Assembly (NCBI GenBank): GCA_020845955.1
Contig: JADLEU010000145.1
Location: 1-41,930 of the forward strand
Direction of reading: 5' to 3'
DNA: 41,930 nucleotides
Source of the DNA: Anaerolineales bacterium
Lineage (GTDB): Bacteria > Chloroflexota > Anaerolineae > Anaerolineales > UBA6663
Shown: one piece after another, positions 24,416-31,760 of the stretch
Layout of the letters: each line of letters opens with the position of its first letter
Numbering within the stretch: the first letter of the stretch is position 1
Program-made: the position numbers and the translations under genes
Notes under the pieces: model-generated
Database searches by the model: none
Told to the model about the DNA's origin: nothing
What the model saw: the letters and a program-made list of their open reading frames with translations, nothing else

Positions 24416-25183
24416 ATGCCGACGCCGTTTACCCACCTCGCGACGGTCCCTGAAATCCTCGATCATCCCAGCCTGACCGGCGGGGCGCGCGAAGCGCTGC
24501 GTGTTGAGCTGCCGGCTTTTATGCTGGGCAACATCGCGCCGGATGTGCAGACGCTGTCCGGCCAGACGCGCGAGGCCACACACTTCTTCCCGGTGCCCCT
24601 CGAGGCGGGACCGCCGGCGCAGGCGCGCCTGCTGGCGCTGCATCCCAGCCTGGCCCGGCCGGGGGCGCTGCCGCTGGCCCAGGCCTCCTTCGTGGCCGGT
24701 TACCTGGCGCATCTGGTGCTCGACCAGCTCTGGGTGGCCGAGATCTTCGAGCCGGTGTTTGGGCCGGCGCAGCCCTGGGCCAGCTTTCGCGATCGGCTGT
24801 ATCTGCACAATGTGCTGCGCGCTCATTGGGATGCGGCCGACCTGGCTCGGCTGCAGCCGGGCACAGCCGGGCAGCTTCAGGCGTCCCAGCCCGCACACTG
24901 GCTGCCGTTTGTGCGGGACCCTCACCTGCGCGCCTGGCGTGATCAGGTGGCGGGGCAGTTGGAGCCGGGCGCGGCACGCACCGTGGAGGTCTTTGCCGAG
25001 CGCATGAACGCCGACCCGCGGGCCCTGGCCGAGTTGCTGGCGTCGCCGGACGAGCTCGAGCGCCAGGTCTTTGCGCATCTGCCGGCCGGGGCGCTGGAGC
25101 GCTACCGCACGGCGGCGGTGGGCGCCGCGGCCGGCGTGATCGAGGCGTACTGGAGCGGCCAGCTCCAGGCGGCTCGGTTATAA
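24416..25183 (+). CDS. Zinc-dependent phospholipase C-like protein
   Basis: A 255-residue, mostly helical protein beginning MPTPFTHL and containing FMLGNIAPDVQTLSG, THFFPVP and FVAGYLAHLVLDQLW. These His/Asp-bearing helices match the zinc-dependent phospholipase C (S1/P1 nuclease-like) family widespread in Chloroflexi and Firmicutes, whose members include many of unknown substrate. There is no signal peptide, unlike secreted phospholipases, so a cytoplasmic role on another phosphodiester or lipid is likely. No clear ribosome site precedes the ATG and the predicted leader is very short. Its TAA stop is embedded in the -10 of the following gene. Confidence 0.75.
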   Translation: MPTPFTHLATVPEILDHPSLTGGAREALRVELPAFMLGNIAPDVQTLSGQTREATHFFPVPLEAGPPAQARLLALHPSLARPGALPLAQASFVAGYLAHLVLDQLWVAEIFEPVFGPAQPWASFRDRLYLHNVLRAHWDAADLARLQPGTAGQLQASQPAHWLPFVRDPHLRAWRDQVAGQLEPGAARTVEVFAERMNADPRALAELLASPDELERQVFAHLPAGALERYRTAAVGAAAGVIEAYWSGQLQAARL

Positions 25184-25184
25184 T
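25179..25184 (+). promoter_or_regulatory. -10 element overlapping upstream stop codon
   Basis: A consensus TATAAT contains the TAA stop (25181-25183) of the phospholipase-like gene. It is 30 bases before the RmlD-like ATG, giving a leader of about 23 bases that includes the GAGGTGG ribosome site. No clear -35 is seen. Confidence 0.45.
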
Positions 25185-25214
25185 CGCCGGCATCTGATCA
25201 GCGCGAGGTGGCGC

Positions 25215-26039
25215 ATGCGGGTGTATATCACCGGGCACCGCGGCCAGTTGGGCCAGGCCCTGCTGAAACGGCTGCCCCAGGCCAGCGGCGGAGATCTGCC
25301 CGAGCTGGATATTACCAATCCGGTTTCAATTGGCACGGCCCTGGCGGAGGCGGGCGCGGAGCTGGTGGTGCACTGCGCGGCGCTGACCGACGTCGACGGC
25401 GCCGCGCGCGACCCCGAACTGGCCTATCGCGTCAACGGATTGGGCACGCAGAACGTGGCGCTGGCGGCGGCCCAGGCGGGCGCGGCGCTGGTGTACGTCA
25501 GCACCAACGAGGTCTTCGATGGCGCGCGCGGCCAGCCGTACTACGAGTTCGACACGCCCAACCCCATCAACGCCTACGCGCGCTCGAAGCTGGCGGGCGA
25601 ATGGTTCGCCGCGCATTTGCTGGCGCGCAGCTACATCGTGCGCACGGCCTGGCTATCGGCGCCCGGCGGCCGCAACTTCGTTCATCGCATCCTGCAGCTG
25701 GCGGACGAGCGCGGGTCGCTGCGTGTAGTGACCGACGAGGTGGCCAACCCCACGTTCGTGGGCGACCTGGCCGAGGCGCTGCTGCGGTTGATTGCCACCG
25801 GGCGCTACGGGATCTATCACCTGACCAACGCCGGCTACTGTTCGCGCTACGAGTATGCCTGCCGGATCCTGGCGCTGAGCGGGCGCGGGCACGTGCCGGT
25901 AGAGCCAATCAGCCTGGCGCAGTACCCGCGGGCCTCCACGCCGCCGCCCTTCGGCGCGCTGGCCAACACGGCCGCGGCCGCGCTGGGTGTCACTCTGCGG
26001 CCGTGGCAAGACGCCTTGGCTGACTTCCTAAAGGCGTGA
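25215..26039 (+). CDS. RmlD-like dTDP-4-dehydrorhamnose reductase (SDR)
   Basis: A 274-residue extended short-chain dehydrogenase. The NAD(P)-binding TGHRGQLG is at residues 6-13, the RmlD-like VHCAALTDVDGAARDPE follows, and the active-site YxxxK is Y121-ARS-K125. RmlD proteins reduce dTDP-4-keto-L-rhamnose to dTDP-L-rhamnose. Other RmlD-like proteins act on other nucleotide sugars or as MAT2B-type regulators, and RmlC is absent from the window. RmlA and RmlB genes lie about 6.5 kb downstream on the same strand, supporting a sugar-nucleotide role. GAGGTGG precedes the ATG. Confidence 0.85.
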   Translation: MRVYITGHRGQLGQALLKRLPQASGGDLPELDITNPVSIGTALAEAGAELVVHCAALTDVDGAARDPELAYRVNGLGTQNVALAAAQAGAALVYVSTNEVFDGARGQPYYEFDTPNPINAYARSKLAGEWFAAHLLARSYIVRTAWLSAPGGRNFVHRILQLADERGSLRVVTDEVANPTFVGDLAEALLRLIATGRYGIYHLTNAGYCSRYEYACRILALSGRGHVPVEPISLAQYPRASTPPPFGALANTAAAALGVTLRPWQDALADFLKA

Positions 26040-26053
26040 GCTCCCCCAGGCGC

Positions 26054-26108
26054 CTCAAGCCTCTCCGCTCCGTCGAACAGCGGGTTCGCCGGGGCCGATC
26101 GGCTTGAG
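26054..26108 (+). other. Long symmetrical stem-loop, possible structured leader
   Basis: In the 81-base gap, CTCAAGCC (26054-26061) pairs with GGCTTGAG (26101-26108). Inside, GCTCCG (26067-26072) pairs with CGGGGC (26090-26095, one T-G wobble) and CGAAC (26074-26078) with GTTCG (26084-26088), closed by AGCGG. The internal loops are symmetrical (five bases per side, then one per side). It ends 12 bases before the GTG start of the next gene and has no T tract, so it looks more like a leader structure than a terminator. Confidence 0.5.
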
Positions 26109-26120
26109 CGCGGCGCGGTT

Positions 26121-27074
26121 GTGTCCACTCCACTGGCGTCCCTGATCATCCCGAACTGGAACGGCGCGGCGCACCTGCCCACCTGCCTGGAGGCGCTGCG
26201 CGCGCAGACCTGCCGCGCGTTTGAAGTGCTGGTAGTGGACAACGGCTCGACCGACGGGTCACAAGCGCTGCTGGCGCGCGACTTTCCGGAAGTGCGCCTC
26301 CTGCCGCTGGATCGCAACCTGGGGTTTACTGGAGCCTGCAACGCCGGGCTGCGCGCCGGGCGAGGCGCCGTGCTGGTGCTGCTGAACAACGATACCGAGG
26401 CGCGGCCCGACTGGCTGGCGGAAGTGCTGGCGGCTTTTGAGCGGCACCCACAAGCCGGCAGCGTGGCCTCGAAGATGCTGCTGTTCGACCGGCGCGACAC
26501 CCTGCACGCGGCGGGCGACCTGTTCCGCCTGGACGGCACGCCGGGCAACCGCGGCGTGTGGACGCTGGACCGAGACCAGTTTGCCGAGGGGCCGGTGTTC
26601 TCGGCCAACGGCGGCAGCGCGGCCTACCGGCGGGCCATGCTGGAGGAGGTGGGCCTGCTGGACGAGGACTTCTACTTTTCGCTCGAAGACGTGGACCTGG
26701 GCTGGCGGGCGCAGCTGCGCGGCTGGCCCTGCATTTACGCGCCGCGCGCCGGGCTGTATCACAAGCTCTCGGCCACGGGCGGCGGGGTGATCCACAGCTA
26801 TTACAATGGGCGCAATTTCCTGTACATCTTGGCCAAGGATGTGCCCAGCGACCTGTGGCGCCGGTATTGGCCGCGCATGCTACGCGCCCAGCTCGCCATT
26901 ACGGCCGAGGCGATGCGCGCTTGGCGCGGGCGCGAGGCGCGCGCCAGGCTGCGCGGGCAACTGGCCGGCCTGGCCGGCCTGCCGCGGATGCTGGCCAAGC
27001 GCAAGGCCGTGCAGGCGGGGCGCAAGGTGCCGCTGGGCTATTTGGAGAGCCTCCTGGAACGAGAAGAGATGTGA
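26121..27074 (+). CDS. Glycosyltransferase family 2
   Basis: A 317-residue GT-A enzyme. The nucleotide-sugar domain shows LIIPNWNGAAHL, VVDNGSTDGS, LNNDTEARPDW (the DxD-type motif) and, further on, DEDFYFSLEDVDLGWR, typical of rhamnosyltransferase-like (WcaE/RfbF) GT2 enzymes. The C-terminal 80 residues are Arg/Ala-rich helices that could lie along the membrane. The donor and acceptor are unknown; rhamnose is a reasonable guess from the neighbours. The start is GTG with no strong ribosome site, immediately after the stem-loop at 26054-26108. Its stop overlaps the next GTG by four bases (GTGA, 27071-27074). Confidence 0.9.
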   Translation: MSTPLASLIIPNWNGAAHLPTCLEALRAQTCRAFEVLVVDNGSTDGSQALLARDFPEVRLLPLDRNLGFTGACNAGLRAGRGAVLVLLNNDTEARPDWLAEVLAAFERHPQAGSVASKMLLFDRRDTLHAAGDLFRLDGTPGNRGVWTLDRDQFAEGPVFSANGGSAAYRRAMLEEVGLLDEDFYFSLEDVDLGWRAQLRGWPCIYAPRAGLYHKLSATGGGVIHSYYNGRNFLYILAKDVPSDLWRRYWPRMLRAQLAITAEAMRAWRGREARARLRGQLAGLAGLPRMLAKRKAVQAGRKVPLGYLESLLEREEM

Positions 27075-27832
27075 GGCGGACGCCAGTGTTCTTGTCGATC
27101 ATCATTCCCGCTCATAACGAAGAGCTGCGGCTGCCGCCGACGCTGAAAGCGATTGACGCCTATCTTGAGAAACAGCGCTACGAGAGCGAAGTGGTGGTGG
27201 TGGAAAACGGCAGCCAGGACCTGACGGCCATCGTGGCCGAGGCGTTCGCGGCCGATCACGGGCGGGTGCGCGTGCTGCGCGAGCGCGGCCGCGGCAAGGG
27301 CCTGGCGGTGCGGCGCGGCATGCTGGAGGCTGCTGGTGACTATCGCTTTATTTGCGACGCTGACCTATCCATGCCCATCACGGAGCTCGCTAAGTTCCTG
27401 CCGCCGGCGTTGGACGACTACGAGGTGGCCATCGGGTCGCGCGAGGCGGCCGGCGCGCGGCGCTTCAACGAGCCGCGCTATCGTCACATTCAAGGGCGGG
27501 TTTTCAGCAACCTGGTGAAGTTATTTGCGCTGCCTGGCTTTGAAGACACGCAGTGCGGCTTCAAGTGCTTCACCGCCGCGGCCGCGGCCGACCTGTTCCG
27601 CGCGCAGCGCTTCGACGGCATGAGCTTCGACGTGGAGGTGCTCTACATCGCACGGCAGCGCGGCTACCGCATCCGCGAAGTGCCGATCGATTGGTACTAC
27701 CGGTCGGAGAGCCGGGTGCAGCCGCTGGCCGATCCGCTGCGGATGCTGCGCGACATACTCGCGATCCGGCGCAACTGGAGCCAAGGCGTGTACGGCCCGC
27801 TTCCGGCGAATGAGGCGGCGCCCCGGCCGTGA
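27071..27832 (+). CDS. Dolichyl-phosphate beta-glucosyltransferase-like GT2
   Basis: A 253-residue GT-A glycosyltransferase of the ALG5/DPG-synthase type. Motifs are LSIIIPAHNEELRLPPTL, VVVENGSQD, ERGRGKGLAVRRGM, ICDADLSMP (DxD), DTQCGFKCF and MSFDVEVLYIARQRGYRI. Such enzymes transfer a sugar, usually glucose, from a nucleotide donor to a polyprenyl phosphate. No C-terminal membrane helices are seen. I use the GTG at 27071 that overlaps the previous stop; a GTG at 27086 is an alternative. Its own TGA overlaps the RNase HII GTG in the same way. Confidence 0.88.
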   Translation: MRRTPVFLSIIIPAHNEELRLPPTLKAIDAYLEKQRYESEVVVVENGSQDLTAIVAEAFAADHGRVRVLRERGRGKGLAVRRGMLEAAGDYRFICDADLSMPITELAKFLPPALDDYEVAIGSREAAGARRFNEPRYRHIQGRVFSNLVKLFALPGFEDTQCGFKCFTAAAAADLFRAQRFDGMSFDVEVLYIARQRGYRIREVPIDWYYRSESRVQPLADPLRMLRDILAIRRNWSQGVYGPLPANEAAPRP

Positions 27833-28488
27833 GCAAGGCCCGGCCGCGCCTGGCACAGGAACGGCGCTGGTGGCGCCAGGGGTACCAGCGCGTGGCGGGC
27901 CTGGACGAGGTGGGCCGCGGCGCCTGGGCCGGGCCGGTGGTGGCGGCGGCCGTGATCCTGCCGCCAGACCAGCCGGGGCTGAGCGCGGCCCTGCGCGGCG
28001 TGACGGATTCGAAACAGCTCACGGCGCGCCAGCGCGAGCGGCTGGCCGAGGTGATCGGCCAGGTGGCGCTGGCCATCGGCGTGGGCGGCGCCGGCGCGGG
28101 GGAGGTCGACCGCGATGGGCTGATCGGCGCGACGCGCGCCGCCATGCAGCGCGCCATCGGCATGCTGGCCCTGGCGCCCGAGGCGCTGCTGATCGATGCG
28201 CTGGACCTGACGCCGGTGGCGCCGCTGCCGCAGCAGGCCGTGATCTTCGGCGAATCGGTGTCGCTGAGCATTGCGGCGGCTTCGATCATTGCCAAGGTCA
28301 GCCGCGACCGCTGGATGGCGGGGCTGGACGCGCGCTATCCGGGCTACGGGTTTGGGCGGCACAAAGGCTATGGCACACGCGGCCACAGCGCCGCTCTGGC
28401 GCAGCTTGGCGTGAGCGATGTTCACCGGCGGAGCTACGCGCCGATCGCGCGGCTGTGCTCCGAAGGGCGCCTGGCGCGGCCCAAGTGA
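27829..28488 (+). CDS. rnhB: Ribonuclease HII
   Basis: A 219-residue RNase HII, which nicks RNA-DNA hybrids and removes single ribonucleotides from DNA. The catalytic motif GLDEVGRG holds D26 and E27; the third acidic residue is D123 in LLIDALDL, and the family motifs DSKQLTARQRERL, ASIIAKVSRD and GRHKGYGTRGH are all intact. The start is GTG, coupled by GTGA overlap to the glycosyltransferase. Its place among polysaccharide genes is probably incidental, though the overlap forces co-translation. Confidence 0.96.
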   Translation: MSKARPRLAQERRWWRQGYQRVAGLDEVGRGAWAGPVVAAAVILPPDQPGLSAALRGVTDSKQLTARQRERLAEVIGQVALAIGVGGAGAGEVDRDGLIGATRAAMQRAIGMLALAPEALLIDALDLTPVAPLPQQAVIFGESVSLSIAAASIIAKVSRDRWMAGLDARYPGYGFGRHKGYGTRGHSAALAQLGVSDVHRRSYAPIARLCSEGRLARPK

Positions 28489-28513
28489 TTACCGTCACGC
28501 CCGACGCGGCGGC

Positions 28514-28519
28514 TATAAT
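28514..28519 (+). promoter_or_regulatory. -10 element placing +1 at the ATG (possible leaderless mRNA)
   Basis: A consensus TATAAT ends six bases before the ATG of the GT4 gene at 28526. With the usual seven-base distance the transcript would begin at the start codon itself. A weak TTACCG (28489-28494) lies 19 bases upstream. No ribosome site is present. Confidence 0.5.
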
Positions 28520-28525
28520 GCCGGC

Positions 28526-29617
28526 ATGCCCCCTGCCCTGGTGCACGATTGGCTCAACCAAATCGGCGGCGCGGAGGACGTGCTCGCGGCGCTGGTCGGT
28601 ATGTTCCCCGGCGCGCCGGTCTACACCTCCATTTATTGGCGCGAAAAGATGCCGGCCGGCTATCGCCAATGGCCGATCCGCGTGTCCTTCATGGACCGGC
28701 TGCCGGGGGTGCACCGGCACCATCAGCCGTACTTGCCGCTCTACCCTTTGGCGTTCGAGCGCTTTGACCTGCGCGGCCATGACTTGATTCTGTCCAACAA
28801 GAGCGGGTTCTGCCATGGCGTGCGCAAGCCGCCGGGCGCGGCGCACGTGTGCTATTGCCTGACGCCGACGCGCTACGTCTGGGACTTTGACGCCTATGCC
28901 GGGCGAGAGGGGCTGGGGCGGGCGGCCCGCCTGCTGCTGCGCCCGCTGCTGGCCTGGTTGCGCGGCTGGGACCGGGCCGCGGCGCAGCGGGTAGACCACT
29001 TCATTGCCATCTCGACGGAGGTTCAACGGCGGATCGCCCGGTTCTACCGGCGCGATTCCGTCGTCATCTATCCACCGGTGGAGACGGCCCGCTTCGCCCG
29101 CGCGCCAGCCGAGGCGGGTGCGGGAAATTACTATTTAAGCCTCGGGCGGCTTATCCCATACAAGCGCGTGGACCTGGCAGTGCGGGCGTGCACGGCCCTG
29201 AGGTTGCCGCTACTCGTGGGGGGCGACGGGCGCGACCGGGCGCGGCTGGAAGCCCAGGCGGGTCCTACAGTACAATTCCTCGGCCGCGTGGCCGACAACG
29301 ACCTGCCCGCGCTGATAGCGGGCTGCCGCGCTTTCATCTTTCCTGGGCTGGAGGATTTCGGCATCACGCCGGTGCAGGCCCTGGCCGCGGGCCGGCCGGT
29401 GGTAGCCTTTGCTGGAGGCGGCGCGCTGGACATTGTCCAGGACGGCGTGAATGGGGTGCTGTTCGACCAGCCGACAGCGGCCAGTCTGTGTGCCGCGCTC
29501 GAACGGGTTGAGCGCCTGCGCTTCGATGCCGATGCGCTGCAGGCCTCGGCCGGGCGGTTTGACCGGGCGCGGTTTGTGGACGCCATGACAGACTTTCTGG
29601 CGCGGAATAGAGGCTAG
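28526..29617 (+). CDS. Glycosyltransferase family 4
   Basis: A 363-residue GT-B enzyme. The acceptor domain begins LVHDWLNQIGGAEDVL; the linker AISTEVQRRIARFY and IYPPVETARF leads to the donor domain with YYLSLGRLIPYKRVDLAV, LLVGGDGRDR and the nucleotide-sugar site FPGLEDFGITPVQALAAGRPVVA shown only in part here (ExFGxxxxE variant, with Q in place of the final Glu: DFGITPVQALA). It likely adds a hexose to a lipid-linked saccharide in the cytoplasm. I place the start at ATG 28526, directly after a TATAAT; an upstream frame exists only as the RNase HII shadow. Confidence 0.9.
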   Translation: MPPALVHDWLNQIGGAEDVLAALVGMFPGAPVYTSIYWREKMPAGYRQWPIRVSFMDRLPGVHRHHQPYLPLYPLAFERFDLRGHDLILSNKSGFCHGVRKPPGAAHVCYCLTPTRYVWDFDAYAGREGLGRAARLLLRPLLAWLRGWDRAAAQRVDHFIAISTEVQRRIARFYRRDSVVIYPPVETARFARAPAEAGAGNYYLSLGRLIPYKRVDLAVRACTALRLPLLVGGDGRDRARLEAQAGPTVQFLGRVADNDLPALIAGCRAFIFPGLEDFGITPVQALAAGRPVVAFAGGGALDIVQDGVNGVLFDQPTAASLCAALERVERLRFDADALQASAGRFDRARFVDAMTDFLARNRG

Positions 29618-29635
29618 CACGCTAGGCGAGGCCTT

Positions 29636-30316
29636 ATGGAACTTCGCGACTATGCCAGGATCGCTCGGCGCTGGTGGTACCTGCTGCTGCTGCCGCCGCT
29701 GGTGGTGGGGGCGTACGGGCTGGCCACGTACCAGGCGCCAGTCGGGGGCTATGCGGCCGGGGTGCGCTACATGGTCGGGCAGCCGGCCGGGCTGGCGGAG
29801 ACAAGCGGCTACGATCCCAACTACTACCGCTGGCTGACGTCGGAGTACATCACAACGGCGCTGAAGGATTGGGTGCGCACCCAGCGGTTTGCCGAGGCCG
29901 TCAGCGCTCAACTGGCGACGACGGGGGTCGTGGCGCCTCCCGCGGCGCTGCAAAGCGCGTTGATCTCCGACAACGCGCGCAGTATTCTGACAGTATCGCT
30001 CACCTGGGGCAATGCCGAGCAGGTGCCGGCGATCTTCGAGGCCGTGGCTGTCGTGCTGGGCCGCAACGCCGAGGCATTCCCGCAACTTGGCGGGCTGGCG
30101 GCCGAGGTTGTGCCGCTCGATGCCGGCATCCCCGGGCCGGCGGCGCCCTCGCTGCGAGCGCGGCTCGACCTGCCGCTCAAGTTGGCCGTGGGGTTGGTCG
30201 CCGGGGCCGCCCTGGCGCTGGCGGCGCACTACTTCGACCCATTTGTGCGCGACCGGCGCGATCTGGAGGGGCTGGGAGTGGCCGTCCTGGGCGAAATTCC
30301 GAAGGGGGAACGCTGA
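29636..30316 (+). CDS. Wzz-like polysaccharide chain-length/co-polymerase protein (1)
   Basis: A 226-residue membrane protein with the Wzz plan: cytoplasmic ELRDYARIARRWW, first helix about 15-31, a periplasmic domain of about 150 residues, and a second helix about 182-202 followed by a short cytoplasmic tail ending GVAVLGEIPKGER. This layout matches polysaccharide co-polymerases that set chain length and partner a CpsD-like ATPase. The tail resembles the bridge into the kinase domain of one-piece Wzc proteins. It begins 18 bases after the GT4 gene and is followed by a second Wzz-like gene. Confidence 0.82.
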   Translation: MELRDYARIARRWWYLLLLPPLVVGAYGLATYQAPVGGYAAGVRYMVGQPAGLAETSGYDPNYYRWLTSEYITTALKDWVRTQRFAEAVSAQLATTGVVAPPAALQSALISDNARSILTVSLTWGNAEQVPAIFEAVAVVLGRNAEAFPQLGGLAAEVVPLDAGIPGPAAPSLRARLDLPLKLAVGLVAGAALALAAHYFDPFVRDRRDLEGLGVAVLGEIPKGER

Positions 30317-30363
30317 GCGCGCCGATTGCCCCATCTGGTACAATTACCCGGCCCGGAGAGGTC

Positions 30364-31059
30364 ATGTCAGTCAACGATTACGTCCGCATCCTGCGGCGCT
30401 GGTGGTGGATCATGGCCCTGCTGGCGCTGCTCACCTCCGCCAGCGCTTATGTCTTCAGCGCGCTCCAGACGCCGATCTACAAGTCCACGGTGTTTGTAGG
30501 TGTGCAGCCCTCGCGACCGGATTTTGGCCTGAGCCAGAGCACCCAGGCGCTGCTGCGCTTCTACGTATCGGTGATCAACACCGAGACCTACGCGCGGAAG
30601 GTGATCGATGTGCTCCAATTGGATATGACGCCTGGCGAGCTGCTGGGCGACGTCACGATTGCGTCGGATAACTCGCGCTTCGTCATCCAGATCGATGTCG
30701 AGAACCCTAACGGCGACGTGGCCAACGACATCGCCCGAACATGGGCACTGGAGTTCAAGGCCTGGCGCGATGCAGAGAATGCCCAGATTGCGCGCGAGGA
30801 TCAGGTTGAGGCCTTTATCCTGGACAACCCGCGCTACAGCCTGTTCCGCCCGCAAAAGAACATCAACACCCTGGCCGGCGGTATCCTCGGACTGTTGATC
30901 GGCGGCCTCATTATCTTCCTGGTCGAGTATCGCGACGCCTCGGTCATCCGGTTTGCCGAGGACGTCGAGCGCGGTCTCGGGCTGCCGGTGTTGGGCGTCA
31001 TTCCCACGGCCGAGGCCGCCATGGGGGGGCGCGGCCGGACGGCGCGGGGCCGCAAATAG
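30364..31059 (+). CDS. Wzz-like polysaccharide chain-length/co-polymerase protein (2)
   Basis: A 231-residue paralogue of the preceding gene product: NDYVRILRRWWW, first membrane helix about 15-33, a periplasmic domain rich in helix-forming segments, then a second helix about 172-192 (LAGGILGLLIGGLIIFLVEY) and the tail GLPVLGVIPTAEA. The sequence similarity to the first copy is mainly at the termini and helices. GGAGAGG precedes the ATG. With the CpsD-like ATPase starting nine bases after its stop, it is the more likely direct partner of the ATPase. Confidence 0.87.
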   Translation: MSVNDYVRILRRWWWIMALLALLTSASAYVFSALQTPIYKSTVFVGVQPSRPDFGLSQSTQALLRFYVSVINTETYARKVIDVLQLDMTPGELLGDVTIASDNSRFVIQIDVENPNGDVANDIARTWALEFKAWRDAENAQIAREDQVEAFILDNPRYSLFRPQKNINTLAGGILGLLIGGLIIFLVEYRDASVIRFAEDVERGLGLPVLGVIPTAEAAMGGRGRTARGRK

Positions 31060-31068
31060 GTGGAGCGC

Positions 31069-31725
31069 ATGCCGTCTACGATGCCGCAATTGATCACCCT
31101 GACCGATCCGCGCTCGCCGCTGGCCGAGGCCTACCGCACGCTGCGCACCAACCTGATGTTTTCGGGCCTGGACAAGCCGCTGACGACGCTGCTGGTGACC
31201 TCGGCGGCGCCAGATGAGGGCAAGAGCCTGACCCTGGCCAACCTGGCCGTGACCATGGCCCAGGGCGGGCGCAGCACGATCTTGGTGGACTGCGACCTGC
31301 GCCGCCCGCGCCAGCACGAGATCTTTGGCGTGCCGGCCGAGCCGGGGCTGAGCAACGCCATTCTAGAAAAGGTGGAAGCACCGGCGCTGGTGGCGACCAG
31401 CGTGGACGGGCTGTCGCTGCTGCCGGCCGGTGGCCTGCCGCCCAGTCCGGCCGACCTGCTCGGCTCGCGGCGCATGGAAGCCCTGATCGCCAACCTGAAG
31501 AGCCGGGCCGACTTCGTGCTGTTTGACGCGCCGCCGGTGATTGCCGTCACCGATGCCGCCCTGCTGGCCTCCAAGCTAGACGCGGCGCTGCTGGTGGTCA
31601 GCGCCGGCCATACGCGCCGCGAGCACGCCCAGCGCGCAAAGGATCTTCTGGAAAAGATCCACGTCCGCATCGTGGGCGCGGTGCTGACCAACGCGGCCGT
31701 CGACCGGGGTGTCAACGCCTATTAG
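31069..31725 (+). CDS. CpsD/CapB-like BY-kinase-family ATPase
   Basis: A 218-residue P-loop ATPase of the bacterial tyrosine kinase family. Walker A is SAAPDEGKSLT (K52), the Walker A' is TILVDCDLRRPR and Walker B is FVLFDAPPV; LAEAYRTLRTNLMF at the start is the usual oligomerisation and activator-contact helix. It should control export or polymerisation of exopolysaccharide through the Wzz-like proteins. Unlike most such kinases there is no tyrosine cluster at the C-terminus, only a final VNAY. ATG 31069 is preferred because AGGTGGAG lies before it; a GTG at 31060 is also possible. Confidence 0.87.
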   Translation: MPSTMPQLITLTDPRSPLAEAYRTLRTNLMFSGLDKPLTTLLVTSAAPDEGKSLTLANLAVTMAQGGRSTILVDCDLRRPRQHEIFGVPAEPGLSNAILEKVEAPALVATSVDGLSLLPAGGLPPSPADLLGSRRMEALIANLKSRADFVLFDAPPVIAVTDAALLASKLDAALLVVSAGHTRREHAQRAKDLLEKIHVRIVGAVLTNAAVDRGVNAY

Positions 31726-31760
31726 GCCGGCCGGGCGCACGGCCTGCCCCTAGGAGCTTT

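Noticed and set aside
26558-27070. Long N-terminal extension of the second GT2
   Set aside because: It is the out-of-frame shadow of the first GT2; conserved sequence begins after the GTG at 27071.
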